This document shows, one piece after another, positions 38,549 to 49,078 of a stretch of DNA of 64,000 nt (position 1 is its first letter; every line of letters starts with the position of its first letter). The DNA comes from Tritrichomonas musculus (lineage: Eukaryota; Parabasalia; Tritrichomonadida; Tritrichomonadidae), in the NCBI GenBank assembly GCA_039105265.1, contig JAPFFF010000018.1, forward strand, positions 1,178,001 to 1,242,000, written 5' to 3'. The notes below the pieces were generated by a model, which saw only the letters and a program-made list of their open reading frames with translations, was not told the origin of the DNA and did no database searches. A program made the translations under genes and the position numbers.

Positions 38549-39733
38549 TTAGATTATGTCATCAGAAAAATCATGATAATTAACAGAATCAACGTGATCA
38601 CTTTCATCAGAATCATCGTTGGTATCTTCTATAAAACTATTTTCTGAATTGTCATTTTCATCATCTTCATTTTCTGAATCACTTTTTGAATCTAAGCAAG
38701 AATTAGTATCAACGGCATTCTTTTTGATAAACCATCCAATTTCTGGTTTAATACTGGCTGTTTTTTCATCCTGTGTCAAGCCAACAAATCCTGCCAAAAA
38801 AGTGCAATCAAAAGTTCCTTGGCCAATTATTCTCAATTTAAATGGAACTGTTTGTACTTCATCTTGCAATTCAGTATCTGTGCGAATTGAGCCATATATA
38901 CGGCGTCCGTCCCTGTCAAATGGGAAAAATGAAACAAACCATCCATTAACATGATCTGGATCATAAAATCCACTTCCATTTTTAATCTTTAACATCATTT
39001 GCCAAAATTTTGTATCAATGTTTCCTTTCTTGGTCTCAATGATTTTCTGAATAATTGGTATCGTTTCATTTGTAAACCATTTAAATTTATATTTAGATAA
39101 ATTTGATAATTTATCTGATATTTTGATCCAGTCTTCAATTGTTCCTTCTATCGTAATATATGGAAATCCACAACCAGAGACTTCGCAGCAATAACTGAAA
39201 TAATGTTTCATTGTAGACATTATCGTTAATTGGCCAACTGCAAGTGAAACTGGAGTTGTTGTAGTAAAGTCAGGGGTGAGTGTTTCTGTTATATCTTTCC
39301 CTGTAAATTTTGAAATTTTATTCACAAATTCAGGAAAGAATTCTTCCCAATCTTCTGATTTCATTGCATAAAAATTTAAGTCTTTTCGAGTAACAGTTAA
39401 ATTTTTCTTACCTTTGAAATTAACAAACATATGACGGAGTTTTTCTGGGCAGCTGGAAACATGATTTGAAAATGCTTGGATAATTAATAACCAAAATATA
39501 TCTGGCGATATGGTAATTGGACGATGATTCCTATACGCCCAAAGAAAACCTTCAAATACTGGATGCTTTCCATGATCTAAAATTATTTTTTGATCTGGCT
39601 TCAATGATGTAAACATATGATCTTTATAAATACCTTTCAATTCTGAATCGCAGTCTGAAATTGGCTTTATTTCAATCTTTGATAGGTTCTTTCGTTCAGG
39701 TTCAACGGGAATGGTTATCAATTCAACAGACAT
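38549..39733 (-). CDS. DUF4419 family protein
   Basis: A 394-residue protein. The region 60-340 matches the DUF4419 pattern: NHRPITISPDIFWLLIIQAF near residue 70, HMFVNFKGKKNLTV, CGFPYITIEGTIEDWIKISD near 190, NGWFVSFFPFDRDGRR near 265 and a late LAGFVGL. The last 55 residues are acidic and serine-rich (SDSENEDDENDNSENS). Function of the family is unknown; it is common in fungi, amoebae and trichomonads. An initiator TCATTTTATTG has A(+1) 13 nt upstream. Confidence 0.85.
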   Translation of the reverse strand: MSVELITIPVEPERKNLSKIEIKPISDCDSELKGIYKDHMFTSLKPDQKIILDHGKHPVFEGFLWAYRNHRPITISPDIFWLLIIQAFSNHVSSCPEKLRHMFVNFKGKKNLTVTRKDLNFYAMKSEDWEEFFPEFVNKISKFTGKDITETLTPDFTTTTPVSLAVGQLTIMSTMKHYFSYCCEVSGCGFPYITIEGTIEDWIKISDKLSNLSKYKFKWFTNETIPIIQKIIETKKGNIDTKFWQMMLKIKNGSGFYDPDHVNGWFVSFFPFDRDGRRIYGSIRTDTELQDEVQTVPFKLRIIGQGTFDCTFLAGFVGLTQDEKTASIKPEIGWFIKKNAVDTNSCLDSKSDSENEDDENDNSENSFIEDTNDDSDESDHVDSVNYHDFSDDII

Positions 39734-39741
39734 TCAACAAT

Positions 39742-39748
39742 AAAATGA
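39742..39748 (-). promoter_or_regulatory. Initiator of the DUF4419 gene
   Basis: Minus-strand TCATTTT with A(+1) at 39746, 13 nt before the ATG. Good match to the trichomonad initiator. Confidence 0.65.
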
Positions 39749-40446
39749 TATGCTTTTATTTAAATATATTCTTTTCAATTTTTCTGAATAAATTTTGGTT
39801 AAAAATTTTAAAATTTGAATATAAATTAAAATTTGAATAAAAATTTTCAAAATTTGAATAAAAATTTAAAATTTGAATATAATTTTGTGACTCTCTTCGT
39901 TAATCAATTAGGCTATAATTTAACCATTAAAACAGTTCTTATTTCAAATTCATGAATCAACTAAGGTTTTATATAAAACGGCGGTTGCTCAGAAAATTTC
40001 ATATTTAAAGTCAATTTTTTGTAGGGAAAGTGTAAATGCTTTCTAAAATGATCAATAAAAGAAATAAGAAAAAACAATTATTACCATTACAATATCAATA
40101 AAAAAAGTATTTTTGAAATATGGGATCTTTTTGAGTTCAAAAAAAGAACACGAGAAATATTGTAAATATTTAATATTTTTTGGAATTAGTTAAATTGGAT
40201 GCTTAATAAATATAGCATTATTATTATTATATTTGTGTAGTGATAAACCTTAAATGCAAAATTTATGCTTATTAATTGCAATTAATAAGCATTATATCCA
40301 ATTTAAAGAGATATAGCATTGCTTATCATAATTTCATACCAATTTAATCATAAATTTTGCATTTTGCAATAGAATAAGCATTCATATTCAAATATTTAAA
40401 TCGTTTCAAAAATTTAAAAGCAAGAGGAATCGTATTTTTCAACGCC
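39749..40446. other. Intergenic with AAAATTTGAATA repeats and an inverted repeat
   Basis: At about 39805-39885 the words AAAATTTGAATA or close variants repeat about five times. At 40265-40292 lies a perfect 28-bp palindrome centred on TTGCAA, inside a larger hairpin whose 16-bp arms are 40252-40267 and 40349-40364. No gene seen. Confidence 0.7.
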
Positions 40447-40535
40447 ACTTTTTGAAAACTTTCAAACTTTTTGAATACTTTTTTATACATTTTTTATTCA
40501 ATTTTTGCTAAATAATTCATAATTATATAGTTCAA

Positions 40536-41894
40536 ATGGCTTCCCGATTCATCCAGCAATTCAAGGAACCTGATTCGGCTTCGCGCAGCCCCGTGGTGAT
40601 CACTGGTGCGTATATTCCTTGAAAATTATGTAAAAATAAAAAAAAATTATATCAAAAAAAGCAAGTAGTTAAAATTTTAAGGAAAAATTTAAATTTACGA
40701 TTTTTTTGGTTAATTTTCTAAACAGAGTAAGTTAAATTTCACCTGCAGAAAGCATGAGATCTGGTTTGGATTCAGTTGAAGAAAGCCCTGTTAAAATTAT
40801 TGAAGACAACGAAGAAGTTGAACATGCCAATTGTGCAGAGACTGGAGAAGAATCGTTTGTTGACCATCAAAATGACGGAGATGGAAGCAATTTGTTGCAA
40901 GGCCGATCAGCGTCAATTGAAGAAGAACAACCTGATGGAAATGCTGCAGTTCATGACGGTGAACTGGTACAGCAACAAAAAGAACTTGAGAACAAGTCTT
41001 TACAAGACAGATCAGTGTCAAATATTTGACATTTTCATCCTACGAGAGAGATTTAGTGCAGCGCTGTCTGGCAGAGAAGAAGCCAAAGAAATTGATTCAG
41101 TATTTGAATGACAAATGCGACTATGAGACAACGTCTTCTGTTTTCGACGAGTGTCAGAAAGAGTGTCCAGCTATTTACGCTGAATTGTGCAAAGAAGGAG
41201 TGTCACTTGACAACGCAGTTGGCCACCACAAGCACGCATTACTACTTGCATTCAGCAACGATGGAAGTGTATCTGATGAGCGATCATTCAAAGTTGCCCG
41301 CAGCCGCCTAGAAGCAGCAGTGAGGCAAGGATTCAGTCTTTCGTGCTTCTCACTTGCCCGCCTCCTTTACGAGCACTTCAAAGAAGACGAGTCAGCATTC
41401 GAAGTGAAGGCTACTTCATATCAAAAGGAATCGGGACTAAGAAAAACCGCCGAGAAGGAGTTCGAATGATGCTTGAAAGCGGCGTTGAAGAATACTACAA
41501 ATTTTTTGCAACAGACATCGGACTCTATTTTCTGGATCTTGCAAAAGAAGAAGAAGAAGAAGACAAAGATGATAATTATGCACGTGCATTTGAATGGTTT
41601 GAGAAGGGTTACATGATGCGCAAGACGACAGCAACAATCAACAATTACGCTCTTTGCTTTCTGAAAAGAATTTTTGTCGAAAAAGACATTGAAAAAGCGA
41701 AATGTATTTTGAAAGAAGGCGTTTTTAAAGGCGACCCAGAGAGCATGCACAACCTGGCTCAGATTTTGGAATCTACAGACATTGTGGAGTCTCTCGAGTA
41801 CTACAAGCGTGCATCATCAATTGGTCACAAAAAATCAGAATCTCGCTATTCATCATTGATTACTGAAATTGATGATGGGAAGCTAACCAAATAG
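40536..41894 (+). pseudogene. Decayed kinase-Sel1 family gene
   Basis: A start-like exon at 40536 (MASRFIQQFKEPDSASRSP, then stop at 40618-40620) lies 17 nt after a TCATAATT initiator. From 40743 the DNA is nearly identical to the 3' part of the tandem kinase gene (55847 onward): MRSGLDSVEESPVKIIEDNE. This frame ends at 41027-41029. The overlapping frame from 41026 (TFSSYERDLVQRCLAEKKPK) carries a Sel1-like region to 41469, and another frame from about 41400 continues with Sel1 repeats (GIGTKKNRREGVRMMLESG, YARAFEWFEKGYMM) to 41894. So two frame changes are present and the kinase domains are missing. Sel1 repeats bind partner proteins in signalling complexes. Confidence 0.8.
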
Positions 41895-42423
41895 AGAGTT
41901 ATAAGACTTAATAAACTTTATATCTTAAGCTTGTAATCATAATTCATGTATTATTTTTATAATTCAAAATATTGAATAAATTTTCGATCAAAAAATTCAT
42001 TGCCCATTTTCATTTTATTTCTTATGTTGCAGTTTTGCTTGTTTTAATGGGTCCTTTGGAAAGGAGATCAACAATTTCTCGATGATTTTTTTCTCTTGCA
42101 ATGTCAATGTCAGATTTGTGAATATTTTCATTTAAAAATTTCATAAATCATTCAATTATTATAGAATATTATGAATGCTTTTGATTTAAAATGTCTTTCA
42201 TACTGATATCAATACCATCTCGTTTTAATAGTAGTTTAACAATTTATTTCTTGCATTTTATTACAACATAAATCAACGCCATATAATTAAATGCTCGAGT
42301 TGAATTCCATCAATCATTCAAATTTTTATTATTATGAAAAAGTTTTAGAATTCAATGCGATACCTAAAAAATTAAATGAACAATAATAAATATGTTGAAA
42401 ATTGTTTATTTTATTAAGGAAGT
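41895..42423. other. Duplicated 3' flank with ankyrin gene tail on the minus strand
   Basis: 41895-42005 matches 56119-56225 (AATAAACTTTATATCTTAAG and following). At 42058-42130 the minus strand encodes IDIAREKNHREIVDLL, the end of an ankyrin repeat, also found at 56258-56330. The rest is AT-rich. It is a fragment, not a gene. Confidence 0.7.
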
Positions 42424-45360
42424 TCAAATCTTTGTAATCTTTGTGTGTGGTGGAAAAGCATCATTTTTGATAGTTAAAGAAGATGGAATTTTAATTTCTG
42501 TTAATGCTGAACATTCACTGAAAGTATTTTTTTCAATTGAAGTTACAGAAGAAGGAATGATAATTTCCTTCAATGAAGAGCAACCTCTAAAAGCTCCTTC
42601 TTCAATTAAATTCACTGAAGAAGGAATCGTCATTTCAGATAACTTTGCACAATAACTGAATGCATAATATCCAATATAAGTTAACAAAGAAGAAATTGTT
42701 ACATTTGACAATTCAGAACAATAACTAAAAGCAAATTTGCCAATCGACACCACAGAAGAAGGGATAATTATTTCTTTCAATGAAGAGCAACCTCTAAAAG
42801 CAGCTTCTTTAATATAAGTTACTGAAGAAGGAATATTTATCTTTATTAATGATGAGCATCCATTAAAACAATTTTCTTCAATTGAAGTTACTGAAGCATT
42901 GATTGTTATTTCTGCTAATTTTGAGCATCCAGTAAAAGCAAAACTTCCAATTGAAGTTACAGAAGAAGGAATGATAATTTCTTTCAATGATGTGCATTCT
43001 CTAAAGGAACATTCTCCAATTGATATTACTGAAGAAGGAATCGTTATTTTTGTTAATGCTGGACAATAACTGAATGCATAATTTCCAATATAAATTAACA
43101 AAGAAGAAATTGTTACTTCTACCAATTTAGAACAACAACTGAATGCATTCTCTTCAATTGAAGTTACATAAGGTGGTATTCTTATTCCTGTCATTGATAA
43201 GCATTCTTGGAAAACCCCTTCTTTAATAGAGGTCACATTAAATGGAATTATGATTTCTGTTAATGATGAGCATCTATTAAAAGCAAGTTCTTCAATTAAT
43301 GCTACAGAAGAAGGAATTTTTATTTTCATTAATGATGAGCATCCTTCAAATGCCTGCTTTGGTATTTTTTGAATTCCATACTTGATATCAACAATATCAA
43401 TTGCTTTATCCAATAATGGAATTTCTGGCATTTCTGATATGTTGACACAAATGATAACTTTTGATGTAAAAGATTGTTTAAAGGATGTTAATTGTGTTAA
43501 AATTGATTTATATAATTTGGATGGATATAGAATTTCAATTGAAATGGTATTATATAACCGTAATATGTTAAGGAATGGAGTTAATTTAAATGCGTTTTGT
43601 ACAAAAAACTTTTCAGTTTCATTGAAATTCATTTTTATTTCATTTTTTAAATGATCTGAAGGTTTTCTTGCATCATTTTTGATGATTTTTTTAATGAAAA
43701 AATATTGATAATCAGAGGGAAGATAAGAAAATGATTTATTTTCGTTCATTTGATCAAAAATTTTGAGAAAATTGTCACTTTTTTGAAATCCTTTATTTTT
43801 TGATATATTGAAATATTCAATAGCTTTTTGCATGTCTTTTCTTCCTCCCAATCCACAAAAAAGAAGTTTTGCATATTCATACATACAATTAATAATGTCT
43901 TCTTCTTTGCCTTTCTCTGATCCTTCTTTAAATGATTTTCTTGATTCATCTAATTTATTGAGTTTTTTCAAAACTTTTCCATAAGGATAATAAATACGAT
44001 CATCTTTTCTATAAAATTTAGAAAGATATGACATTGCTTTCTTATAATCTTTAGCAATCAAGATCCCATCAACCAAAATTTTGCTTAGATATAAAGCTGA
44101 ATTTACATTTCCTTTAGAAATTGACCTTTCTAAATATTTGATTCCAAGATCAACATTCAATGGGAAATTGTTTTGACCTTTTATCAAATAATTTCCTATA
44201 TAAAATTGCTTTTCTGGATTATTTTCGGCTTCAATAACGAGTTGCTTGCATTGATCATTGAGATTCATGAAATCTTGAGTTGGATAAAGATTATCTTGTG
44301 TTAATTTAATCTTGCTCATAAGTAATGAAAAAATTGATTTGTTTTTTTGTTCTAAATAATCTTTTATATCAATATTGCTGAATTTTTTAGTTGCAGAAAC
44401 ATCAATGTAATCTTCTATTCGAATGATTCCTGGATTAATAAAAGAACTTGGAGATTTTTCAATGTAATCAACATACATTTTATATTCTTTTTCATTCACG
44501 TCTGAAGTAATGAAATTTTGGTTGCTTTTGAGTTCTTCAACAATTTCATTAAATGTTGGCCTATCTTTAGGATCATTTGACCAACATTTTCTAATAAGAT
44601 TTTGATATGGATCATTATAATTTTCATTCACAAAAAGTGGACGGTTACCTTTAGAAACATCAATGACAAGTTGCTCATAACGTAGTCCTTCATAAGGAAT
44701 TAAATTTGTAACAATTTCATATACAAGAATGCCAAAGGCATAAACATCGCTTTCTTTGGTTGATTCATTTGTCATAAAAACTTCAGGAGCGATGAAAATA
44801 GGGGTCCCTTTTGCACATTTTTGTGATTCTATCGTTGAAATTGAATTTCCATTTGAATCAATTCTTTTTGAGAATCCAAAATCAGCAATTTTGGGACATA
44901 AATTATCGTCCATTAAGATATTATCTGGTTTCAAGTCACGATGAATAATATTGTTCTCATGTAAATATTTCATGCCTGATGCAATTCCAAAAATGGTAAT
45001 TAGTTTTCGTGTATCGTTCCAGACATTTGGATCCTCATTTAAAGATTCGATAAATGTTGAAAGTGCGAGATTTTTGCAATATTCCGTAACAATGACTGGC
45101 TTTGGTTTTCCTTCGAAATCTGTATTTGAATAACCAAAGAATTTCAAAACTGACGGGTGATTCATCCTTGAATTATAATCTACTTCACGTACAAAGAAGA
45201 TTATACTGTCTTTTGAATTTGAATTAATTGGTTTTTTAAAAACTTTTGCAGCAAATATTTCATTTGTTTCTTTATCTCGGATTTTGTAAACTTTACTAAA
45301 AGCGCCTGCATCACTAATTAAATTAACTGGAACAAATCTTTCTAGACTAAAATCTTGCAT
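42424..45360 (-). CDS. Protein kinase with Sel1 repeats and BspA-type leucine-rich repeats
   Basis: A 978-residue protein. The kinase domain is residues 8-285: glycine loop ISDAGAFSKVYK, Lys in FAAKVFKK, catalytic loop IIHRDLKPDN (about 138-147), DFGFSKR and GTPIFIAPEVF, all catalytic residues present. Sel1-like repeats run about 385-560 (GIKYLERSISKGNVNSALYL, KAMSYLSKFYR, AIEYFNISKNKGF). Twelve or so LRR_5 (BspA-like) units from about 645 to the end use the frame SSVTSIGSFAFTGCSKLAEI. It is a TKL-like kinase; no membrane segment, so probably cytosolic. Known trichomonad families combine these modules. An initiator TCATTTTTTG lies 21 nt upstream. Confidence 0.92.
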   Translation of the reverse strand: MQDFSLERFVPVNLISDAGAFSKVYKIRDKETNEIFAAKVFKKPINSNSKDSIIFFVREVDYNSRMNHPSVLKFFGYSNTDFEGKPKPVIVTEYCKNLALSTFIESLNEDPNVWNDTRKLITIFGIASGMKYLHENNIIHRDLKPDNILMDDNLCPKIADFGFSKRIDSNGNSISTIESQKCAKGTPIFIAPEVFMTNESTKESDVYAFGILVYEIVTNLIPYEGLRYEQLVIDVSKGNRPLFVNENYNDPYQNLIRKCWSNDPKDRPTFNEIVEELKSNQNFITSDVNEKEYKMYVDYIEKSPSSFINPGIIRIEDYIDVSATKKFSNIDIKDYLEQKNKSIFSLLMSKIKLTQDNLYPTQDFMNLNDQCKQLVIEAENNPEKQFYIGNYLIKGQNNFPLNVDLGIKYLERSISKGNVNSALYLSKILVDGILIAKDYKKAMSYLSKFYRKDDRIYYPYGKVLKKLNKLDESRKSFKEGSEKGKEEDIINCMYEYAKLLFCGLGGRKDMQKAIEYFNISKNKGFQKSDNFLKIFDQMNENKSFSYLPSDYQYFFIKKIIKNDARKPSDHLKNEIKMNFNETEKFFVQNAFKLTPFLNILRLYNTISIEILYPSKLYKSILTQLTSFKQSFTSKVIICVNISEMPEIPLLDKAIDIVDIKYGIQKIPKQAFEGCSSLMKIKIPSSVALIEELAFNRCSSLTEIIIPFNVTSIKEGVFQECLSMTGIRIPPYVTSIEENAFSCCSKLVEVTISSLLIYIGNYAFSYCPALTKITIPSSVISIGECSFRECTSLKEIIIPSSVTSIGSFAFTGCSKLAEITINASVTSIEENCFNGCSSLIKINIPSSVTYIKEAAFRGCSSLKEIIIPSSVVSIGKFAFSYCSELSNVTISSLLTYIGYYAFSYCAKLSEMTIPSSVNLIEEGAFRGCSSLKEIIIPSSVTSIEKNTFSECSALTEIKIPSSLTIKNDAFPPHTKITKI

Positions 45361-46538
45361 TATTATTTCTATTCAAAAAATGAAAATAAAAATTATCATA
45401 TCTTAGTCAAAATATAATTATATTAATAAATAAATATTATATTTGAAATAAATAATTATTATATTTGAAATAAATAATTAATTAAATACTCCTAAATCTT
45501 AAAATAATTTATTTTTTTATCTTAAATATTAAGATATCGTATAGTTTTATTTGTATTGATCTTAATGAAAAAATTTGAATAATATTGAGATTTTCAAAAG
45601 TTTACAAAATAATTATCATTCAAATATTTCAAAAGATTTTTATGGTAAATCTTTATTTTTGAACTTTTTGGATTTTTTACTCTCAATTTTTTTGAATGCT
45701 TATTTGTCATAATATCTTTATAATTTTACAATTTAAGAAGTAAGTATTCGAGGTTTTTACACAAATAAACACCATTTTACAGCATTACATGCATTATGTG
45801 TTCAATAAAGAAGAAGAAGAATAAACTTCTAATTGCAATTTCCAATTTTTATTAAAATCGTTGTCTAAAATTCCCTTATTTCCTGCTTTTAAGAGCACAA
45901 TGCTGGTATTACCGATCCAATAAAATAAATTGAGAGCAAAAGATGAAAAAGAAACCAATATTTAGCTTCAAATTTTGAAGATATATATATGATCACAATT
46001 CTCACAAAAAGAACACAAATACGTCAAATGTGCTTTTACGCTTGGCTAATAAACCTGATTATTGTATTTTATCACAAAATTGGTGCAAAACGATATATTT
46101 TTTTTACTCATTAAACACAAATAATTGCTTTTCTTATTCAATGCATATACTCATAGTTTATGCTAGATGAAATACTGCATATTTTGATGCATCTCAATTT
46201 TCTCACCCAAAGAAATGCTAATTATTATTTCATGATTTTTTTTCTCAACAGAAAAATCTTAATAAATTCTATCTATGTATATTAAAATATTTATAGTTTC
46301 TTCTTTTAGTATTTTATTTACTTATTTTCATGCTTTTTAGCTTTTTTAAAAAAATCCAAATTGAGAGGAAAAAATCTAAAAAGTTCAACTATTTGTGAAC
46401 AAATATACAAAGAAAAAAATTGAGGGGAAAAAATCTAAAAAGTTCAAAAAAAAATATTTACCGAATTTTTATTCTTACAAATAACATCAGCAATAATTTT
46501 CTATTATATTAAATAATTTTTTATTTATGTATTTTTAA
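45361..46538. other. Intergenic, AT-rich
   Basis: No gene seen. Two direct copies of GGAAAAAATCTAAAAAGTTCA lie at about 46360-46384 and 46424-46446 (shared core 20 bp or less quoted as AAAATCTAAAAAGTTCA). An ACTTTTTG motif lies at 45663. Confidence 0.5.
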
Positions 46539-46765
46539 GGTACAAATCTAGTACGTTTAGAAACCGCAAATTTTTTTGACACTTTATTAAACTAAACGAC
46601 ATGTTATATAAAAAAAATATTTTTATCATAAAAATTTTATAAAAAAAAATAAAGTTCAGAATTTCAAATCTGACACTCATTCAAAACAAAACTTTTTCAA
46701 TAGGGTAAGGGGTCTCAAATATATAACGTTCTTTCTCTCAATTTATAACGTACTAGATTTGTACC
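46539..46765. mobile_element. 227-bp MITE flanked by TTAA
   Basis: Inverted ends GGTACAAATCTAGTACGTT and AACGTACTAGATTTGTACC (19 bp, perfect) are flanked by TTAA at 46535-46538 and 46766-46769. TTAA duplication is typical of piggyBac-type elements. No coding capacity. On its right it touches a kinase fossil. Confidence 0.78.
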
Positions 46766-46769
46766 TTAA

Positions 46770-46965
46770 AATGAGACCATTTTTCAATTGAAAATGCTGA
46801 TCTAGTAGAAATCAAGAAAGAATTGATTCTGTTTTTCAAATTCATAATCTTTCATTATCTCATATGCACAGACATTGTGAAGTCTCTCGAGTATTACAAA
46901 CGTGCATCATCAATTGGTCATAAAAAATCAGAATCTCGCTACTCATCATTGCATTAACACTTGCG
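46770..46965 (+). pseudogene. Fossil fragments of the kinase-Sel1 gene
   Basis: 46776-46855 resembles the inter-kinase linker at 54517-54600 (GACCATTTTTCAATTGAAAA, then GTTGATCTAGTAG-like and ATTGATTCTGTTT). 46868-46956 closely matches the Sel1 tail at 41778-41864 (GTCTCTCGAGTATTACAAAC). The two pieces are joined with the intervening kilobases missing. Not coding as a whole. Confidence 0.75.
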
Positions 46966-46999
46966 TTGAATACTTGTAAGTTGAATTCGGGCTTGATTG

Positions 47000-47143
47000 G
47001 AACTGCAGATATGTGCGAATTGTGAGAACCGTAAAGATCTTACTATTTGTTTTCACATTTATATGCTTGATTTGAGGAGCGATGATGAATGCATTTATAG
47101 TGAACGCGAATATCACAAAGGCGCTACTTTACTATTTCATTGA
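47000..47143 (+). pseudogene. Coding-like fragment, unknown
   Basis: A 47-residue open stretch without ATG start, beginning ELQICANCENRKDLTICFHI and ending EYHKGATLLFH before TGA. GC-richer than the flanks. It may be a further piece of a repeat-family gene (the end resembles a Sel1 start). Weak. Confidence 0.3.
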
Positions 47144-47274
47144 AAAAGTTGTAAAACCAAATATACATTCAAAAAGTGAAGCATTAAACAGACTCATGAA
47201 TGAGCATTGATATGAAAATATTGTTAAAAATATTGTAAATTTTTATTTGAAAATAAAATATTAAACTGCGAGTC

Positions 47275-47396
47275 ATTTTTGCATACAACTCAATTTTTCT
47301 GAATAGTATTGAAAAATGAAAATAATCAACTCAATTTTGAAATAAATAATTATTGGTTTTCAATGATATATTGAAAATTGAGTTGTATGCAAAAAA
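47275..47396. repeat. Inverted-repeat element, about 122 bp
   Basis: Arms 47276-47297 and 47375-47396 are 22 bp and perfectly complementary (core GCATACAACTCAATTTT). The loop is AT-rich. It is MITE-like in size but no target duplication is clear. The right arm stands 10 bp after the end of the GTPase fragment, so it could serve as its transcript end. Confidence 0.7.
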
Positions 47397-47406
47397 GAAA
47401 ACCAGT

Positions 47407-47762
47407 TTAGAAAATTGTACAAAATTTACCTTTTTGTTCGTTTGATTCAATCTGTTCTTTCATAGGTTTTACATGCCCATGCATTTTTGGGAAATTTCCG
47501 CATGTATATTTCATATTATGTTCAATATAATTCTTTACTAAACCACTCGCAATTGTGGTGAAAATTGAATTTATGGATTCAATATCATAAATAGATGTTT
47601 TAAACATAGGAAAACCATTTTCATTACAGATTTCTTGAAGTTCTTCTTCAGGAAATATCCATTCATCATGACAATGTGTTGCAGCTACGTAAACAGGTGC
47701 TTCACATTTTAATTCTTTTGCTATTTCCAAGTAATCTTCAAAAGAAAAATTTTCCTTTGTAT
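47407..47762 (-). pseudogene. C-terminal half of a Ras-like small GTPase
   Basis: A minus-strand frame open from a TGA near 47760 without ATG: TKENFSFEDYLEIAKELK, then EAPVYVAATHCHDEW in place of the NKxD strand, an I-rich helix and the ending GKFCTIF, a CaaX-type prenylation box. The P-loop and switch regions are missing, so this is a 5'-truncated copy. An intact parent would be a membrane-anchored Ras superfamily switch. Confidence 0.65.
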
Positions 47763-47764
47763 TT

Positions 47765-48561
47765 CATATACGATATATTCCTTATTGAATAAATAAAATA
47801 TGAATAAGAATTGGAAGGAAATAAGAAATTATTAAAAATATGGATTCAAATGATTTTCACCAAAATTTCAAATAATAAAGCATTTAAACATATAAAATGA
47901 AACATACACAATCAAGTATTTAGAATACTTAATATTATGTCTTAAATACAAAATATCATTATATTTGTTGAATTTTTATTTTTTTAAAAAAATGGTGTTT
48001 ATCCAAATGTATAAAAGATATTCTCCAAAATAAATAGCACATTCATGAATAGCTTAAAAAGGTTTATTAGTTAATTAACATGTCATTTCCTAAAAGGTAT
48101 GATTTTAATATAAAATTTTCAAATTTTCAGAATATTTGATATTGTATAAAAAAGAGTCAATATCAAATTCTTAAGTTCTCACACAATTTATATAATGTAG
48201 ATTAATAGTATTAGTATATAAATGTTATATTATAAATCTTGAATCTTATTTAATTTTTGAAAAATTAACAATTTTCTTTTTTTTTGTCCTATCAAAATTG
48301 AATAAAGGAATTTTCATGAATATAAAAGAAATTAGTATTTACTTGAATTAATAAAAATATTTATACATAAATATTTTATATTCATTATAAATAAAAAGTG
48401 AAAACTCTCTATATTGTTTAAAAAAAAAACTTATTTTTTTCGACATGTGAAGCGAAACAGACTTTTGTCCAGAAACCGACTTTTTTCCACTAACTATATT
48501 TTATTTTTTATGTGCGAACTTTAAAATTTGGGTTTAAAATTATGTAGGAATCGTGTTCAAC
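47765..48561. other. Intergenic, AT-rich
   Basis: Nothing recognised apart from A and T runs. Confidence 0.45.
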
Positions 48562-48721
48562 ATAAAGTCGGATTCAAAAGGCTTGGGACAAACTTTTGGA
48601 AAACGAAAAGGTCAAATTTATAAATCTTTTAGGTCAATTTGTCCCAAGCTGAATGATTTTTTTTCTGAGAAACATTGAAAAAAATTGAATGTTGTCCCAA
48701 GCATTTTGAATCCGACTTTAT
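48562..48721. mobile_element. 160-bp MITE-like element
   Basis: Ends ATAAAGTCGGATTCAAAA and TTTTGAATCCGACTTTAT are inverted copies; the similarity runs about 31 bp inwards to GCTTGGGACAA with one mismatch. A third copy of TTGTCCCAAGC lies inside (48648). No coding capacity. Flanking AT/TA bases make a TA target duplication possible but not certain. Confidence 0.75.
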
Positions 48722-49067
48722 ATTAACCCATCAATCCAAAAGCAATGAAAACAGATATTATTTTTGAAATATATTGATTTAAAAACTTATATCATTTCAA
48801 TATTTTAAATAAAAAATATATCTTTTTAAATGAAAATCCTGCCTATTTCAAACGAAATATTTAATTTTATTCAAAATGGTTATTCAACATAACAAGTTCA
48901 TTCCTAATTCAATTTTAAATTAAAAATTCATTTAAATGAAAAATTTTGATATACTTAACTATCTAAATTGAACTCAAATTTTATCCAAAATTTTTCAAAT
49001 AAAAATATTTTGGAAAAATTTTTGTTATAAGATGAAAAGAAAATTATCAAGTGAAGTTTAAATCAAT
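48722..49067. other. Intergenic, AT-rich
   Basis: No gene or repeat recognised. The end (GTTATAAGATGAAAAG, 49024) resembles GTGATAAGATGAAAAA at 60168. Confidence 0.45.
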
Positions 49068-49074
49068 TCATTTT
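49068..49074 (+). promoter_or_regulatory. Initiator of the Pelota-like gene
   Basis: TCATTTT with A(+1) at 49070, 9 nt upstream of the ATG. Matches the trichomonad initiator. Confidence 0.65.
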
Positions 49075-49078
49075 TAAA

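Noticed and set aside
41421-41750. Minus-strand frame of 109 codons
   Set aside because: Antisense of the Sel1 repeat region with a Phe run from the GAA repeats.
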